This document shows, in pieces, positions 42,247-47,509 of a stretch of 47,509 bases of DNA. The DNA comes from a virus. A model generated the notes under the pieces. The model worked only from the letters and a program-made list of their open reading frames with translations. It made no database searches and was not told where the DNA came from. Positions within the stretch are counted from its first letter, which is position 1. Every line of letters begins with the position of its first letter. Position numbers and translations under genes: made by a program. The DNA is taken from positions 1 through 47,509 of IMG/VR virus record IMGVR_UViG_3300021963_000205. One strand, given 5' to 3'.

Positions 42247-42702
42247 TTATTTACAAATTGCATCTGCTACGTATGAAGCTACTACTGCGTTTGGTTTACA
42301 ACGAGGTGTGTATCCCATTGATTCAACATAACCTAGAGCTGCTCGTAACACTTGATTTGATTTATATTTTGGGTCTGGATTTAAGTCTATATCTATGAAT
42401 TTTGGCTTTTGGATTCCATTATTGACTAAATGATTAGCTACTTGAAGTGAATATTCAACTTCGTTCCATAATCTATTAAATCTGTCTTGAATCTTAGGCA
42501 CTATACTCTTAGCATATAAAACATGTCCTCCTTTCCTAGTATTATGTAACACAATTACTACAGCGTAAGTAGTGGCTTTACCGTTTTGTGAATCACTACC
42601 TATAAAAATGTTTGTATCATCATTTTTAGATAAAAAATCTTTAATGTAGGGAACTAAATCAATTTCTTCTTTATTAGTTAAGGATTTAAATTTTAGTTCC
42701 AT
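42247..42702 (-). CDS. YkuK/DUF458-type RNase H-fold protein
   Basis: 151 aa. The strand NIFIGSDSQN (31-40) with D37, then TTYAVVIVLHNTRKGGHVLY, then FIDIDLNPDPKYKSN and GYTPRCKPNAVVASYVADAI match DUF458 (B. subtilis YkuK), predicted to adopt an RNase H-like fold with acidic metal ligands. Activity is unproven for the family. It may act on RNA or RNA/DNA hybrids during infection. An ATATTTATAATAAAAG-type motif precedes it, and the gene stops one base before the tRNA-Met. Confidence 0.8.
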   Translation of the reverse strand: MELKFKSLTNKEEIDLVPYIKDFLSKNDDTNIFIGSDSQNGKATTYAVVIVLHNTRKGGHVLYAKSIVPKIQDRFNRLWNEVEYSLQVANHLVNNGIQKPKFIDIDLNPDPKYKSNQVLRAALGYVESMGYTPRCKPNAVVASYVADAICK

Positions 42703-42714
42703 GATAACTTTTAT

Positions 42715-42722
42715 TATAAATA
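42715..42722 (-). promoter_or_regulatory. ATTATTTATAATAAAA motif
   Basis: Minus strand ATATTATTTATAATAAAAG, ending about 8 nt before the ATG of the YkuK-like gene. It shows that the motif is not limited to the structural block. Confidence 0.4.
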
Positions 42723-42742
42723 ATATAGTAATAAATTTTTAA

Positions 42743-43120
42743 TTACCAAGCTTTATCTAAAGAATAGATTCTAAAAAAATGATAAGTGGTTTTAGCCAAC
42801 GGTATTTCGATAACAAAAAAACTATAACAATCCCAAAACTTAATTAAGTAAATATCATCATATTGATTATCAAAATAAACTTCAGCTGTACTTGTCTTTA
42901 AATCACAGACAAACTTCATAGCATTACTTTCAATAACATAAACACCCTCAGACTCAACTAAATTAACAGTGAATATTTGATCTGTTTTATTAGTAGACAG
43001 TTCAATCTTAGGTAGAAATAGTCTATATTCTTCACCTAAGAATCTTTTTGAAACTGGAACTGTTTGAGAATATAATGAAATCGGGATTAAAATTGCTAGT
43101 AGCGCAATTAATATTTTCAT
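42743..43120 (-). CDS. Exported protein with Bacteroidota-type signal peptide
   Basis: 125 aa. Start chosen at MKILIALLAILIPISLYSQ (ATG 43118-43120), since a longer frame would overlap tRNA-Arg. The first 19 residues form a signal peptide; cleavage after SQ is typical of Bacteroidota. The mature protein has beta-rich segments (DQIFTVNLVESEGVYVIES, TAEVYFDNQYDDIYLI). It should reach the periplasm or cell surface. No family recognised; it could act in superinfection exclusion, but that is inference. Confidence 0.65.
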   Translation of the reverse strand: MKILIALLAILIPISLYSQTVPVSKRFLGEEYRLFLPKIELSTNKTDQIFTVNLVESEGVYVIESNAMKFVCDLKTSTAEVYFDNQYDDIYLIKFWDCYSFFVIEIPLAKTTYHFFRIYSLDKAW

Positions 43121-43156
43121 TACTGTTGTGTTTACAATAAATATTATAAACAGTAG

Positions 43157-43228
43157 TACTCCCACCTGGACTCGAACCAGGAATAACAGATTAGAAATCT
43201 GTGGTTATATCCCTTTAACTATGGAAGC
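43157..43228 (-). tRNA. tRNA-Arg (anticodon TCT)
   Basis: 72 nt on the minus strand. Acceptor GCTTCCA/TGGGAGT (G-U at the end pair and at pair 4), D stem GTTA/TAAC, anticodon stem ACAGA/TCTGT around loop TTTCTAA giving TCT, T arm CCTGG-TTCGAGT-CCAGG, discriminator A. AGA is the arginine codon expected to be favoured in such an AT-rich genome. Confidence 0.9.
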
Positions 43229-43233
43229 ATGAA

Positions 43234-43288
43234 CCTATATCCACTCACACCGGGTGCTGCAGTTTACGCTGAGTATTGCAAATATAGG
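43234..43288 (-). ncRNA. Compact structured element between tRNAs
   Basis: 55-nt segment closed by CCTATAT/ATATAGG (7 bp, perfect), with a second stem ACTCA/TGAGT (5 bp) inside and a CAC/GTG mini-hairpin. The stems nest as in a small folded RNA, but no T arm or TTCGA loop is present, so it is not a tRNA. It does not match any ribozyme core I can verify. It lies between tRNA-Arg and the aberrant tRNA-like gene. Given on the minus strand to match its neighbours; the stems could also form on the plus strand. Confidence 0.4.
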
Positions 43289-43289
43289 A

Positions 43290-43310
43290 AGATTGATAGC
43301 TACTCAATCT
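43290..43310 (-). other. Perfect 7-bp hairpin with 7-nt loop
   Basis: Minus strand AGATTGA-GTAGCTA-TCAATCT. Geometry resembles an isolated anticodon arm with an extra two pairs, or a processing hairpin between RNA genes. No T tract follows, so it is not a standard terminator. Confidence 0.5.
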
Positions 43311-43315
43311 ATTAG

Positions 43316-43455
43316 TAGTCAAGGAAGGATTCGAACCTTCACGGGCTGCCATTATAGTGACCACACTCATTGTGCTTTTTTACCCCTAGTGCTATAACCA
43401 TCTAGTGCGTCTTTCCGGAGCATTCCATGGAATAACTCACTTCCGCCACTTGACT
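43316..43455 (-). tRNA. Aberrant tRNA-like gene (140 nt) with inserted D-loop hairpin
   Basis: The ends are canonical: acceptor AGTCAAG/CTTGACT (7 bp, perfect) and T arm GAAGG-TTCGAAT-CCTTC. TGGCGGAA and AGACGC resemble the D arm of class II (Leu-type) tRNAs. Between them is an insertion with its own hairpin GAGTTATTCC-AT-GGAATGCTC (43418-43438), and the anticodon region carries a direct repeat GCACTAG (43402-43408 and 43386-43392). No unambiguous anticodon can be read. It may be a tRNA with two inserted elements, a decaying class II tRNA, or a tRNA mimic. Boundaries are set by the acceptor stem. Confidence 0.45.
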
Positions 43456-43462
43456 ATCTGGA

Positions 43463-43684
43463 TTAATCTTTTAGGCTATCGTACCTAACACAAGTTAGAT
43501 AATACTCGATAATGTTTTCCTTAGTCACATTAATCCCCCTACTTAATGTTCTAGAAACAACCACCCAGAGCTCATCTAGGTGGTGTATTTCAGGAACTAT
43601 ATTTAAATTTTCAGTTATAAATTTCTCTAGTTTAGCTTTACTATTAAGCTGCATATTCAACTGCGAGTTCATATAATTTAGCAT
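43463..43684 (-). CDS. Hypothetical protein, up to 73 aa
   Basis: The frame starts at any of three Met codons (43684, 43672 or 43654), all within the 3' end of the DUF932 gene, so the start is undecided; the shortest form begins MQLNSKAKLEKFITEN. The body contains HHLDELWVVVSRTLSRGINVTKENIIEYYLTC, a small alpha/beta pattern with no known family. It ends 8 nt before the aberrant tRNA-like gene. Confidence 0.5.
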   Translation of the reverse strand: MLNYMNSQLNMQLNSKAKLEKFITENLNIVPEIHHLDELWVVVSRTLSRGINVTKENIIEYYLTCVRYDSLKD

Positions 43685-44447
43685 TTAGATCAAGGTCTTG
43701 TTTAAAATTCTTAATTTTACGTGCTTTACGTAACTTACTACCTGATATATATTCAAACATACCATGTACTAATTTTTCTTGAACTACATTAAATACACTC
43801 CACAAATCATTACCACGATCTTCATCACGTGTTGGTTCAATCAATTTGTCATAATCAATTTGAATGTTTTGAAGTTGTTCTGTTCCAAAACGAATTGCAG
43901 TTGCTTTTTTAGCGAACTCAACAATTTGTTCTTGACGAAGTGTCTTTCTCTTAAACTTATTCATTGATTCAACAGTCAATGGAAGTGACTGAACCATAGT
44001 ATTGATCACTTTTTGTAGTTCTTCAAAATCATATCCGTAGTGACGAATCTTAAGATTTTCAAATTCCTTAGAGCAAATAACCAAACCATTCTCACATACT
44101 AAACGGAACAAACCAGCTGTGAAAGTAAATGCGTTTTTACCATCATGGCTATTAGTTAGTAGAATTTGTGGAAAAGCATTATCACCATCCTCTCCACTAA
44201 TAACAATATCATTATTACGAAACACAACTAGATGTTTTTGATAACCATCACCTTTACGGGCGCGTACTTGTTTTGCATCAACTACTCCCCACCCTAATTT
44301 AGCCATATCTTCAACAATTTGTTTAGTTGAGATATGAGCATATTTTTCACTAGTACCTGGGGCACCTTTGTCTGTGAAGATTGAATTTGCTTTTTCTTTA
44401 ATTTCTGACTCTGTCAGAAAAACGTTTGATTGAATGTTTAACGGCAT
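43644..44447 (-). CDS. DUF932-family (phage/plasmid-like TIGR03299-type) protein
   Basis: 267 aa. The block HLVVFRNNDIVISGEDGDNAFPQILLTNSHDG and FTFTAGLFRLVCENGLVIC (about 70-130) is the DUF932 signature; the C-terminal helical domain (NDLWSVFNVVQEKLVHGMFE) completes it. Members occur on plasmids and phages in Bacteroidota and Proteobacteria; function not established. First gene after the host-type promoter at 44481-44514 with the leader ATAAAGGTTATG. Confidence 0.85.
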   Translation of the reverse strand: MPLNIQSNVFLTESEIKEKANSIFTDKGAPGTSEKYAHISTKQIVEDMAKLGWGVVDAKQVRARKGDGYQKHLVVFRNNDIVISGEDGDNAFPQILLTNSHDGKNAFTFTAGLFRLVCENGLVICSKEFENLKIRHYGYDFEELQKVINTMVQSLPLTVESMNKFKRKTLRQEQIVEFAKKATAIRFGTEQLQNIQIDYDKLIEPTRDEDRGNDLWSVFNVVQEKLVHGMFEYISGSKLRKARKIKNFKQDLDLNAKLYELAVEYAA

Positions 44448-44480
44448 AACCTTTATTTATTTAATTATTTTAATTTATAT

Positions 44481-44514
44481 CTGAATATAACAATCCTTTC
44501 TTGTGAAGCCAAGC
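44481..44514 (-). promoter_or_regulatory. Host-type promoter of the DUF932 gene
   Basis: Minus strand CTTGGCTTC, 20-nt spacer from TTG, TATATTCAG (44489-44481). About 33 nt separate the -7 box from the ATG of the DUF932 gene. Confidence 0.75.
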
Positions 44515-44520
44515 TTCCTG

Positions 44521-44826
44521 TTAAAGACTTTCAATTAAGTAACAAATCCTTTGAATAATGTCATGTTTCTTCATACGAATATCCATTCGGTACGGTTCCA
44601 TATCTAATGTTTTATCTATTTGTTTCAATTGAATAGCCATATCCTTTAGCTTTTCTTCAGTAGTTCCCTCAATTTCTCCTTCCATGACTGCGTCAGGAAA
44701 AATAACATGTGGTTTCTCTGCTGCTTTTCTACCACGTTTCTTTGGTTCAGTAGTAGTAGTTGTGTTCAATTCAATTTTAACTTCTTTCTTTTGTCCAGGT
44801 GGACGACCACGACGTTTTTGTTCCAT
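44521..44826 (-). CDS. AT-hook DNA-binding protein
   Basis: 101 aa. Two AT-hook cores are visible: RRGRPPGQKK (5-14) and KKRGRKAAEK (29-38), separated by a Thr-rich linker. AT-hooks insert in the minor groove of A/T tracts, which are abundant here. The acidic helical C-terminus (EEKLKDMAIQLKQI) may dimerise. It may act as a nucleoid or transcription modulator early in infection. Shares the leader ATAAAGGTTATG with the next gene downstream. Confidence 0.8.
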   Translation of the reverse strand: MEQKRRGRPPGQKKEVKIELNTTTTTEPKKRGRKAAEKPHVIFPDAVMEGEIEGTTEEKLKDMAIQLKQIDKTLDMEPYRMDIRMKKHDIIQRICYLIESL

Positions 44827-44848
44827 AACCTTTATTTGTGTTTAATTA

Positions 44849-45013
44849 TTATATAAGAAATGCTGCTGTTAGAATCCAGTACAACAATATTTGAAGAACA
44901 TACCAGATGCCTTGAGACTTAAGTGACAAATCTTCACCTTTCTTTTTGGCGTCAATGCGTACATGTGATACTGCGCAATATGCCATCCAAATATATGCTG
45001 CTGTTGCTACCAT
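44849..45013 (-). CDS. Small two-helix membrane protein (54 aa)
   Basis: A short gene, ATG 45011-45013 and TAA 44849-44851. Two hydrophobic segments, VATAAYIWMAYCAVSHV (2-18) and GIWYVLQILLYWILTAAFLI (35-54), flank a charged loop with AKKKGEDLSLK. The hairpin topology leaves the loop in the cytoplasm by the positive-inside rule. Driven by its own host-type promoter at 45035-45066, so probably very early. Possible superinfection-exclusion or membrane-modifying peptide; function unknown. Confidence 0.65.
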   Translation of the reverse strand: MVATAAYIWMAYCAVSHVRIDAKKKGEDLSLKSQGIWYVLQILLYWILTAAFLI

Positions 45014-45034
45014 GTTCTAATTATTTAATTATGA

Positions 45035-45066
45035 CTAAATATAACATCTCCTCACCCGGAAGCCAA
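45035..45066 (-). promoter_or_regulatory. Host-type promoter
   Basis: Minus strand CTTGGCTTC, 20-nt spacer, TATATTTAG (45043-45035), about 22 nt ahead of the ATG of the 54-aa membrane protein. Matches the promoter at 492-524 at nearly every position of both boxes. Confidence 0.78.
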
Positions 45067-45111
45067 GCAAGAGGTAAGGAAAGTGTGGAAGATCCACTAG
45101 AACGTTGAAAA

Positions 45112-46005
45112 TTAAATAGGTAAGATATCTAGATCACTAGTGATAACTACTACTACATTCTCGCAACTGACCACAACTGCGTTAGGATTGTCATTAGCTG
45201 GAATGATACTTTTCATTAATTTATTACTTAATAAATCATTTAAGTCGGTAGATTCATCAACTAAGTCGTCTAATTCACCACTTGATAATGGTGTTTCATA
45301 TATTCCATATTCTCCTTTAGATAATGAATAATCCCCAACGTAATCCTGTAGTTTTACCATTTGAGCAGTTGGAGCAACACTAGCTAGGTAGCTTTCAACA
45401 GCTGGATTTTTCATCAATGAAGTATTGTTAGCATCCTCAAAAGTCAACGGAACATAAAACTCTCCATTTATCTCAGCCCCAAAGAACTCAGCGGCTGTAT
45501 AAATTTTCTTTAACCAAATACCTCTAGAACCCTCATAAAGAATATTATCAGAGAAAAGGTTACGATAATGAACTAATACCATATAGTACATTAATGAACC
45601 TAAACCTTTTCCTCTATAAAACTTAGAAATACGAGTTAATGTAATTTGACCACCTTTTAAATTATAAGGTTTGTCCATTACATCCTCAATATCAACAGAG
45701 CCAACAATAAATTCTTGCCAGGTCTTACCATTAGAGTTGATTAGGTACTTAGTGTTTTCAAAACCTAATGGATCGATTAACTTATATCCATCAACATCAA
45801 TCAACTCTTTATATTTGAGTTTAGTTTTACCAATTGGATCCTCAATACTAGTCCATTCGTCTATATCAAAGTCCTCAAAGAAAGTAACATAAACGTCTTC
45901 GTCACTCACCATGTTAGGTAATTGTCCTCTACGAATATCCAACTCCATCATGATCTGTTGGTGTTGCATTGATTTGAGTAAATCTAAAAGTTTTATCATG
46001 TCCAT
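45112..46005 (-). CDS. GNAT-like acetyltransferase with leader-like N-terminus
   Basis: 297 aa. The N-terminus MIKLLDLLKSMQ (from M3) resembles the MIKLTDLLKE leader, but a clear L/I-x-E site is missing (IMME at 18-21 is nearest). GNAT motif A is seen as LTRISKFYRGKGLGSLMYYM (R131-G132-x-G134), the acetyl-CoA pyrophosphate loop. No other GNAT motif is certain. It is placed alone behind a terminator and an ATATTTATG motif at the start codon, unlike its early neighbours. Candidate protein or small-molecule acetyltransferase, possibly packaged. Confidence 0.6.
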   Translation of the reverse strand: MDMIKLLDLLKSMQHQQIMMELDIRRGQLPNMVSDEDVYVTFFEDFDIDEWTSIEDPIGKTKLKYKELIDVDGYKLIDPLGFENTKYLINSNGKTWQEFIVGSVDIEDVMDKPYNLKGGQITLTRISKFYRGKGLGSLMYYMVLVHYRNLFSDNILYEGSRGIWLKKIYTAAEFFGAEINGEFYVPLTFEDANNTSLMKNPAVESYLASVAPTAQMVKLQDYVGDYSLSKGEYGIYETPLSSGELDDLVDESTDLNDLLSNKLMKSIIPANDNPNAVVVSCENVVVVITSDLDILPI

Positions 46006-46022
46006 AAATATGTTTATTTAAT

Positions 46023-46047
46023 AAAAAAGGCCCATATATTGGACCTT
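46023..46047 (-). terminator. Rho-independent terminator
   Basis: Minus strand AAGGTCCA-ATATA-TGGGCCTT (8 bp, one G-U), followed by TTTTATT. It ends the operon of the alpha/beta-hydrolase-like gene (46083-46529) and isolates the GNAT gene. Confidence 0.88.
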
Positions 46048-46082
46048 CCTCCCATACGCTTTAATACGTATATACGGATATA

Positions 46083-46529
46083 TTAGAAATATTTAACAAA
46101 AAAATACTTAGGTATTCCACTATGTTCCATGTCAATATGTTCAACGTCTCCCCCACTTTTCTTGATGATATTAGCTATTGTAGGTAGATTTTTATTGATA
46201 TCACCCCAATTAGAAACATTATATACCATATGGACATTACTATTGAATTTTAGTGTGTTATATTGGGATCTAGTGGATGGATCTATTAAACCAACAAAGG
46301 CATAATCCGGATTATAGTTTTTAAGTACATCCAATCCACCTGCACTAAAACCAACTATAGCTGTTGTTTTAGGGTCGAGATTGCTTCTGATATTAGATAG
46401 TGGTGTACCATAAGGTACAATATAGAGTTCATATTGTGTTTTAAAGTGAGGAGGAAACTGTTTTTCCATCCATTGAGGTGTGGCGTAATACATTCCGCAC
46501 CAAATAATAATTGTTTTAATGAGATACAT
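46083..46529 (-). CDS. Mini alpha/beta-hydrolase-like protein
   Basis: 148 aa. A nucleophile elbow TAIVGFSAGGLDVL (S62 in GFSAGG), then a strand with LIDPSTRS (D83) and a late histidine HIDMEHSGIP (H136) give the Ser-Asp-His order of alpha/beta hydrolases in a very short protein. Typical members are over 200 aa, so this may be a minimal core or a truncated copy. Substrate unknown (ester, amide or lipid). It lies 3 nt after the 186-aa gene and ends at the terminator at 46023-46047. Confidence 0.65.
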   Translation of the reverse strand: MYLIKTIIIWCGMYYATPQWMEKQFPPHFKTQYELYIVPYGTPLSNIRSNLDPKTTAIVGFSAGGLDVLKNYNPDYAFVGLIDPSTRSQYNTLKFNSNVHMVYNVSNWGDINKNLPTIANIIKKSGGDVEHIDMEHSGIPKYFFVKYF

Positions 46530-46532
46530 ACT

Positions 46533-47093
46533 TTAGTATTTAGTTTCAATGGTTTCAACACCTAATATAGCAGCTAATACAATGTCACTATTATCATAGA
46601 GTGAAGGAAAATTATCCTCGTCATCACATATTTTCAATAAATCATATATGGTGTGACATTCTTGGTCTATATAATCAAGACATGTTTCTCTATCTCTTTG
46701 TAACCATGTGAGAACATCCGCCATATCAGCAATTGTATCTAAATCATCAGAGTTAGTGACAGCGCCATGTTTTTTAATTTCAAAAACAGTATCATTGGCC
46801 ACATCCATGTAGAAATCTTCTACTAACATACGAACACGATGTTTCGCCTCTGAGAAATTAATTTTGATTGAAGTTTTAGGAGTTGGTTTGATGAACTCCT
46901 CATGGATGATCTTGTCGTAACATTCTGAGAATGTAGCTCCGGTTACAATTGATTTGATGGCTGTGTTCCAAACTGTTTCTAGTGTTTCTCTTTCACGTTG
47001 AGTGAGAGAATTTAGGTTTTCTGCTACCCATATTCCTGTTTCGGAGGGAGTATTACGAGTTGCTACTCGGATAAGTTGTTGTATCGGTGTCAT
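46533..47093 (-). CDS. Hypothetical protein, 186 aa
   Basis: Soluble, helical, acidic. Starts MTPIQQLIRVATRNTP; contains SLTQRERETLETVWN, then HRVRMLVEDFYMDVA and the tail DIVLAAILGVETIETKY. No domain recognised. It overlaps the 61-aa gene upstream by 41 nt and is followed by the hydrolase gene after 3 nt, so all three form one operon from the promoter at 47243-47275. Confidence 0.6.
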   Translation of the reverse strand: MTPIQQLIRVATRNTPSETGIWVAENLNSLTQRERETLETVWNTAIKSIVTGATFSECYDKIIHEEFIKPTPKTSIKINFSEAKHRVRMLVEDFYMDVANDTVFEIKKHGAVTNSDDLDTIADMADVLTWLQRDRETCLDYIDQECHTIYDLLKICDDEDNFPSLYDNSDIVLAAILGVETIETKY

Positions 47094-47238
47094 ATGATGA
47101 AAATTTTTCTACACATAAATCTGCTATTGTAAATGCTTGATCAACAATTGCTCTATTACCCATTTTTATATTTGGGTTAGCACACAAACCTTGTACTGCT
47201 GCTGCTACAAAATATTCTCTTAAATTATCTGTTTCCAT
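47053..47238 (-). CDS. Small phage protein of the 'YFxAxAxQGLxANP' type
   Basis: 61 aa. LREYFVAAAVQGLCANPNIK (6-25) is a very common phage motif (YFAAxAMQGLLANP), followed by AIVDQAFTIADLCVE, as in many uncharacterised phage small proteins. The acidic, Ser/Thr-rich C-terminus is not conserved. It is the first gene of an operon behind the promoter at 47243-47275. Function unknown. Confidence 0.75.
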   Translation of the reverse strand: METDNLREYFVAAAVQGLCANPNIKMGNRAIVDQAFTIADLCVEKFSSYDTDTTTYPSSNS

Positions 47239-47242
47239 ATAT

Positions 47243-47275
47243 CTGAATATAAGTATATATTATGTCGATGCCAAA
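47243..47275 (-). promoter_or_regulatory. Host-type promoter
   Basis: Minus strand TTTTGGCATC, 20-nt spacer, TATATTCAG (47251-47243), 5 nt before the ATG of the 61-aa gene. Same design as the promoters at 44481-44514 and 45035-45066. Confidence 0.72.
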
Positions 47276-47509
47276 AGATTTTTAAAAAGAGAGATTTTAG
47301 GTTTTACCATTTGTGATGCAAAGGGGTATTTTGAAAATGTGGGTGTGTGATGGGAGCATATATATGTATATACAATCGATGTGCATAGATCGTTTACGAT
47401 CTGATTTGTGTTCATTCGCACAGGACTATCAAGCACTACCGTATATGGACATCAACGCGTATGGGAGTATATTATGATTGTACCGTATATATATGTACCG
47501 TATACACGA
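47276..47509. other. Gene-free right end with short repeats
   Basis: No supported gene. Three copies of TACCGTATA (47437-47445, 47481-47489, 47496-47504) and a perfect inverted repeat AGATCGT-TT-ACGATCT (47387-47402) are present, beside alternating TATATATGTATATA tracts. The base composition is less A/T-biased than the coding regions. It could be a regulatory or replication-related region. The only minus-strand frame (47260-47415) has no recognisable features. Confidence 0.45.

Noticed and set aside
43234-43288. Twister or hammerhead ribozyme in the structured spacer
   Set aside because: Some bases look similar to twister (AAACTGC, CCCGG, AGTGGA), but the stem order and the space between stems do not fit, and no hammerhead core (CTGATGA...GAAA) is present.
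46355-46561. 68-codon minus-strand frame overlapping the alpha/beta-hydrolase-like gene
   Set aside because: It lies inside the hydrolase frame, which carries the GFSAGG elbow; the overlapping frame has no recognisable features.
47260-47415. A 51-codon minus-strand frame starting at 47415
   Set aside because: Its C-terminus overlaps the promoter at 47243-47275, the sequence shows no pattern or family, and the region carries repeats; I do not call it a gene.
1-47509. CRISPR array or insertion sequence
   Set aside because: I saw no regularly spaced direct repeats of 25-40 nt and no transposase-like frame or terminal inverted repeats in the window.

Overview
The window reads as part of the genome of a T4-like, contractile-tailed phage (or prophage-like contig) that infects a member of the Bacteroidota. 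T4-type landmarks are a gp25/gp6 baseplate wedge pair, a baseplate-hub lysozyme and spike, a gp55-like late sigma factor and a DnaG/gp61-type primase. The host assignment is inferred from four things: AT-rich leaders mostly lacking Shine-Dalgarno sites, promoters of the TTG-N20-TATATTTAG type (close to the Bacteroidota primary-sigma consensus TTTG-N19-21-TAnnTTTG), a signal peptide ending in SQ, and a Bacteroidota-type histone-H1-like protein. No major capsid, portal, terminase or prohead protease gene is inside the window. Every gene I can support is on the minus strand, so transcription runs from right to left.

Layout in transcription order. (1) 47.2-41.2 kb is a patchwork of short, probably early units, several with their own host-type promoter and terminator. 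It holds small hypothetical proteins, a mini alpha/beta-hydrolase, a GNAT-like protein, a small two-helix membrane protein, an AT-hook protein, a DUF932 protein, a YkuK/DUF458 RNase-H-fold protein and an RNA island (tRNA-Arg, tRNA-Met, an aberrant 140-nt tRNA-like gene and two further hairpins). (2) 41.1-39.2 kb is an operon from one host-type promoter, ending in the gp55-like late sigma factor and also encoding an HD hydrolase. (3) 39.1-20.5 kb is the tail/baseplate block: spike, lysozyme, gp25, gp6, a very large wedge-like protein and several fibre/baseplate-associated proteins including three tandem paralogues. (4) 20.5-18.4 kb carries a GIY-YIG nuclease, the primase and a PD-(D/E)XK nuclease. 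(5) 18.3-2.7 kb is a long block of accessory and virion-core-like proteins. (6) 2.5 kb to the left edge carries a COG2509-type FAD dehydrogenase, a DUF6884 protein, two small proteins and the start of a P-loop kinase.

The most interesting signal is a short amphipathic leader at the N-terminus of at least a dozen otherwise unrelated proteins, for example MIKLTDLLKE, MKVSELKQLIKE and MKRSQLEQLIRE. It ends at one or more (L/I)xE sites. This resembles the T4 capsid-targeting sequence of the internal proteins (MKTYQEFIAE-type) and the gp21 prohead-protease cleavage rule (L/I-x-E). The leader occurs on enzymes: a zeta-toxin-like kinase, a nucleotidylyltransferase/zinc-ribbon/metallopeptidase fusion, a HAD deoxyribonucleotidase and a pol-beta-type nucleotidyltransferase. 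I infer a battery of enzymes packaged in the capsid, matured by proteolysis and probably injected with the DNA.

Two promoter-like motif families can be read by eye. One is TTGGC-N19/20-TATATT(T/C)AG, found seven times ahead of early-looking units. The other is ATATTTAT(A/T)ATAAAA, found about a dozen times just upstream of genes that follow a gap; its reverse complement contains the T4 late-promoter box TATAAATA. All functional names rest on visual recognition of motifs; no database search was possible.
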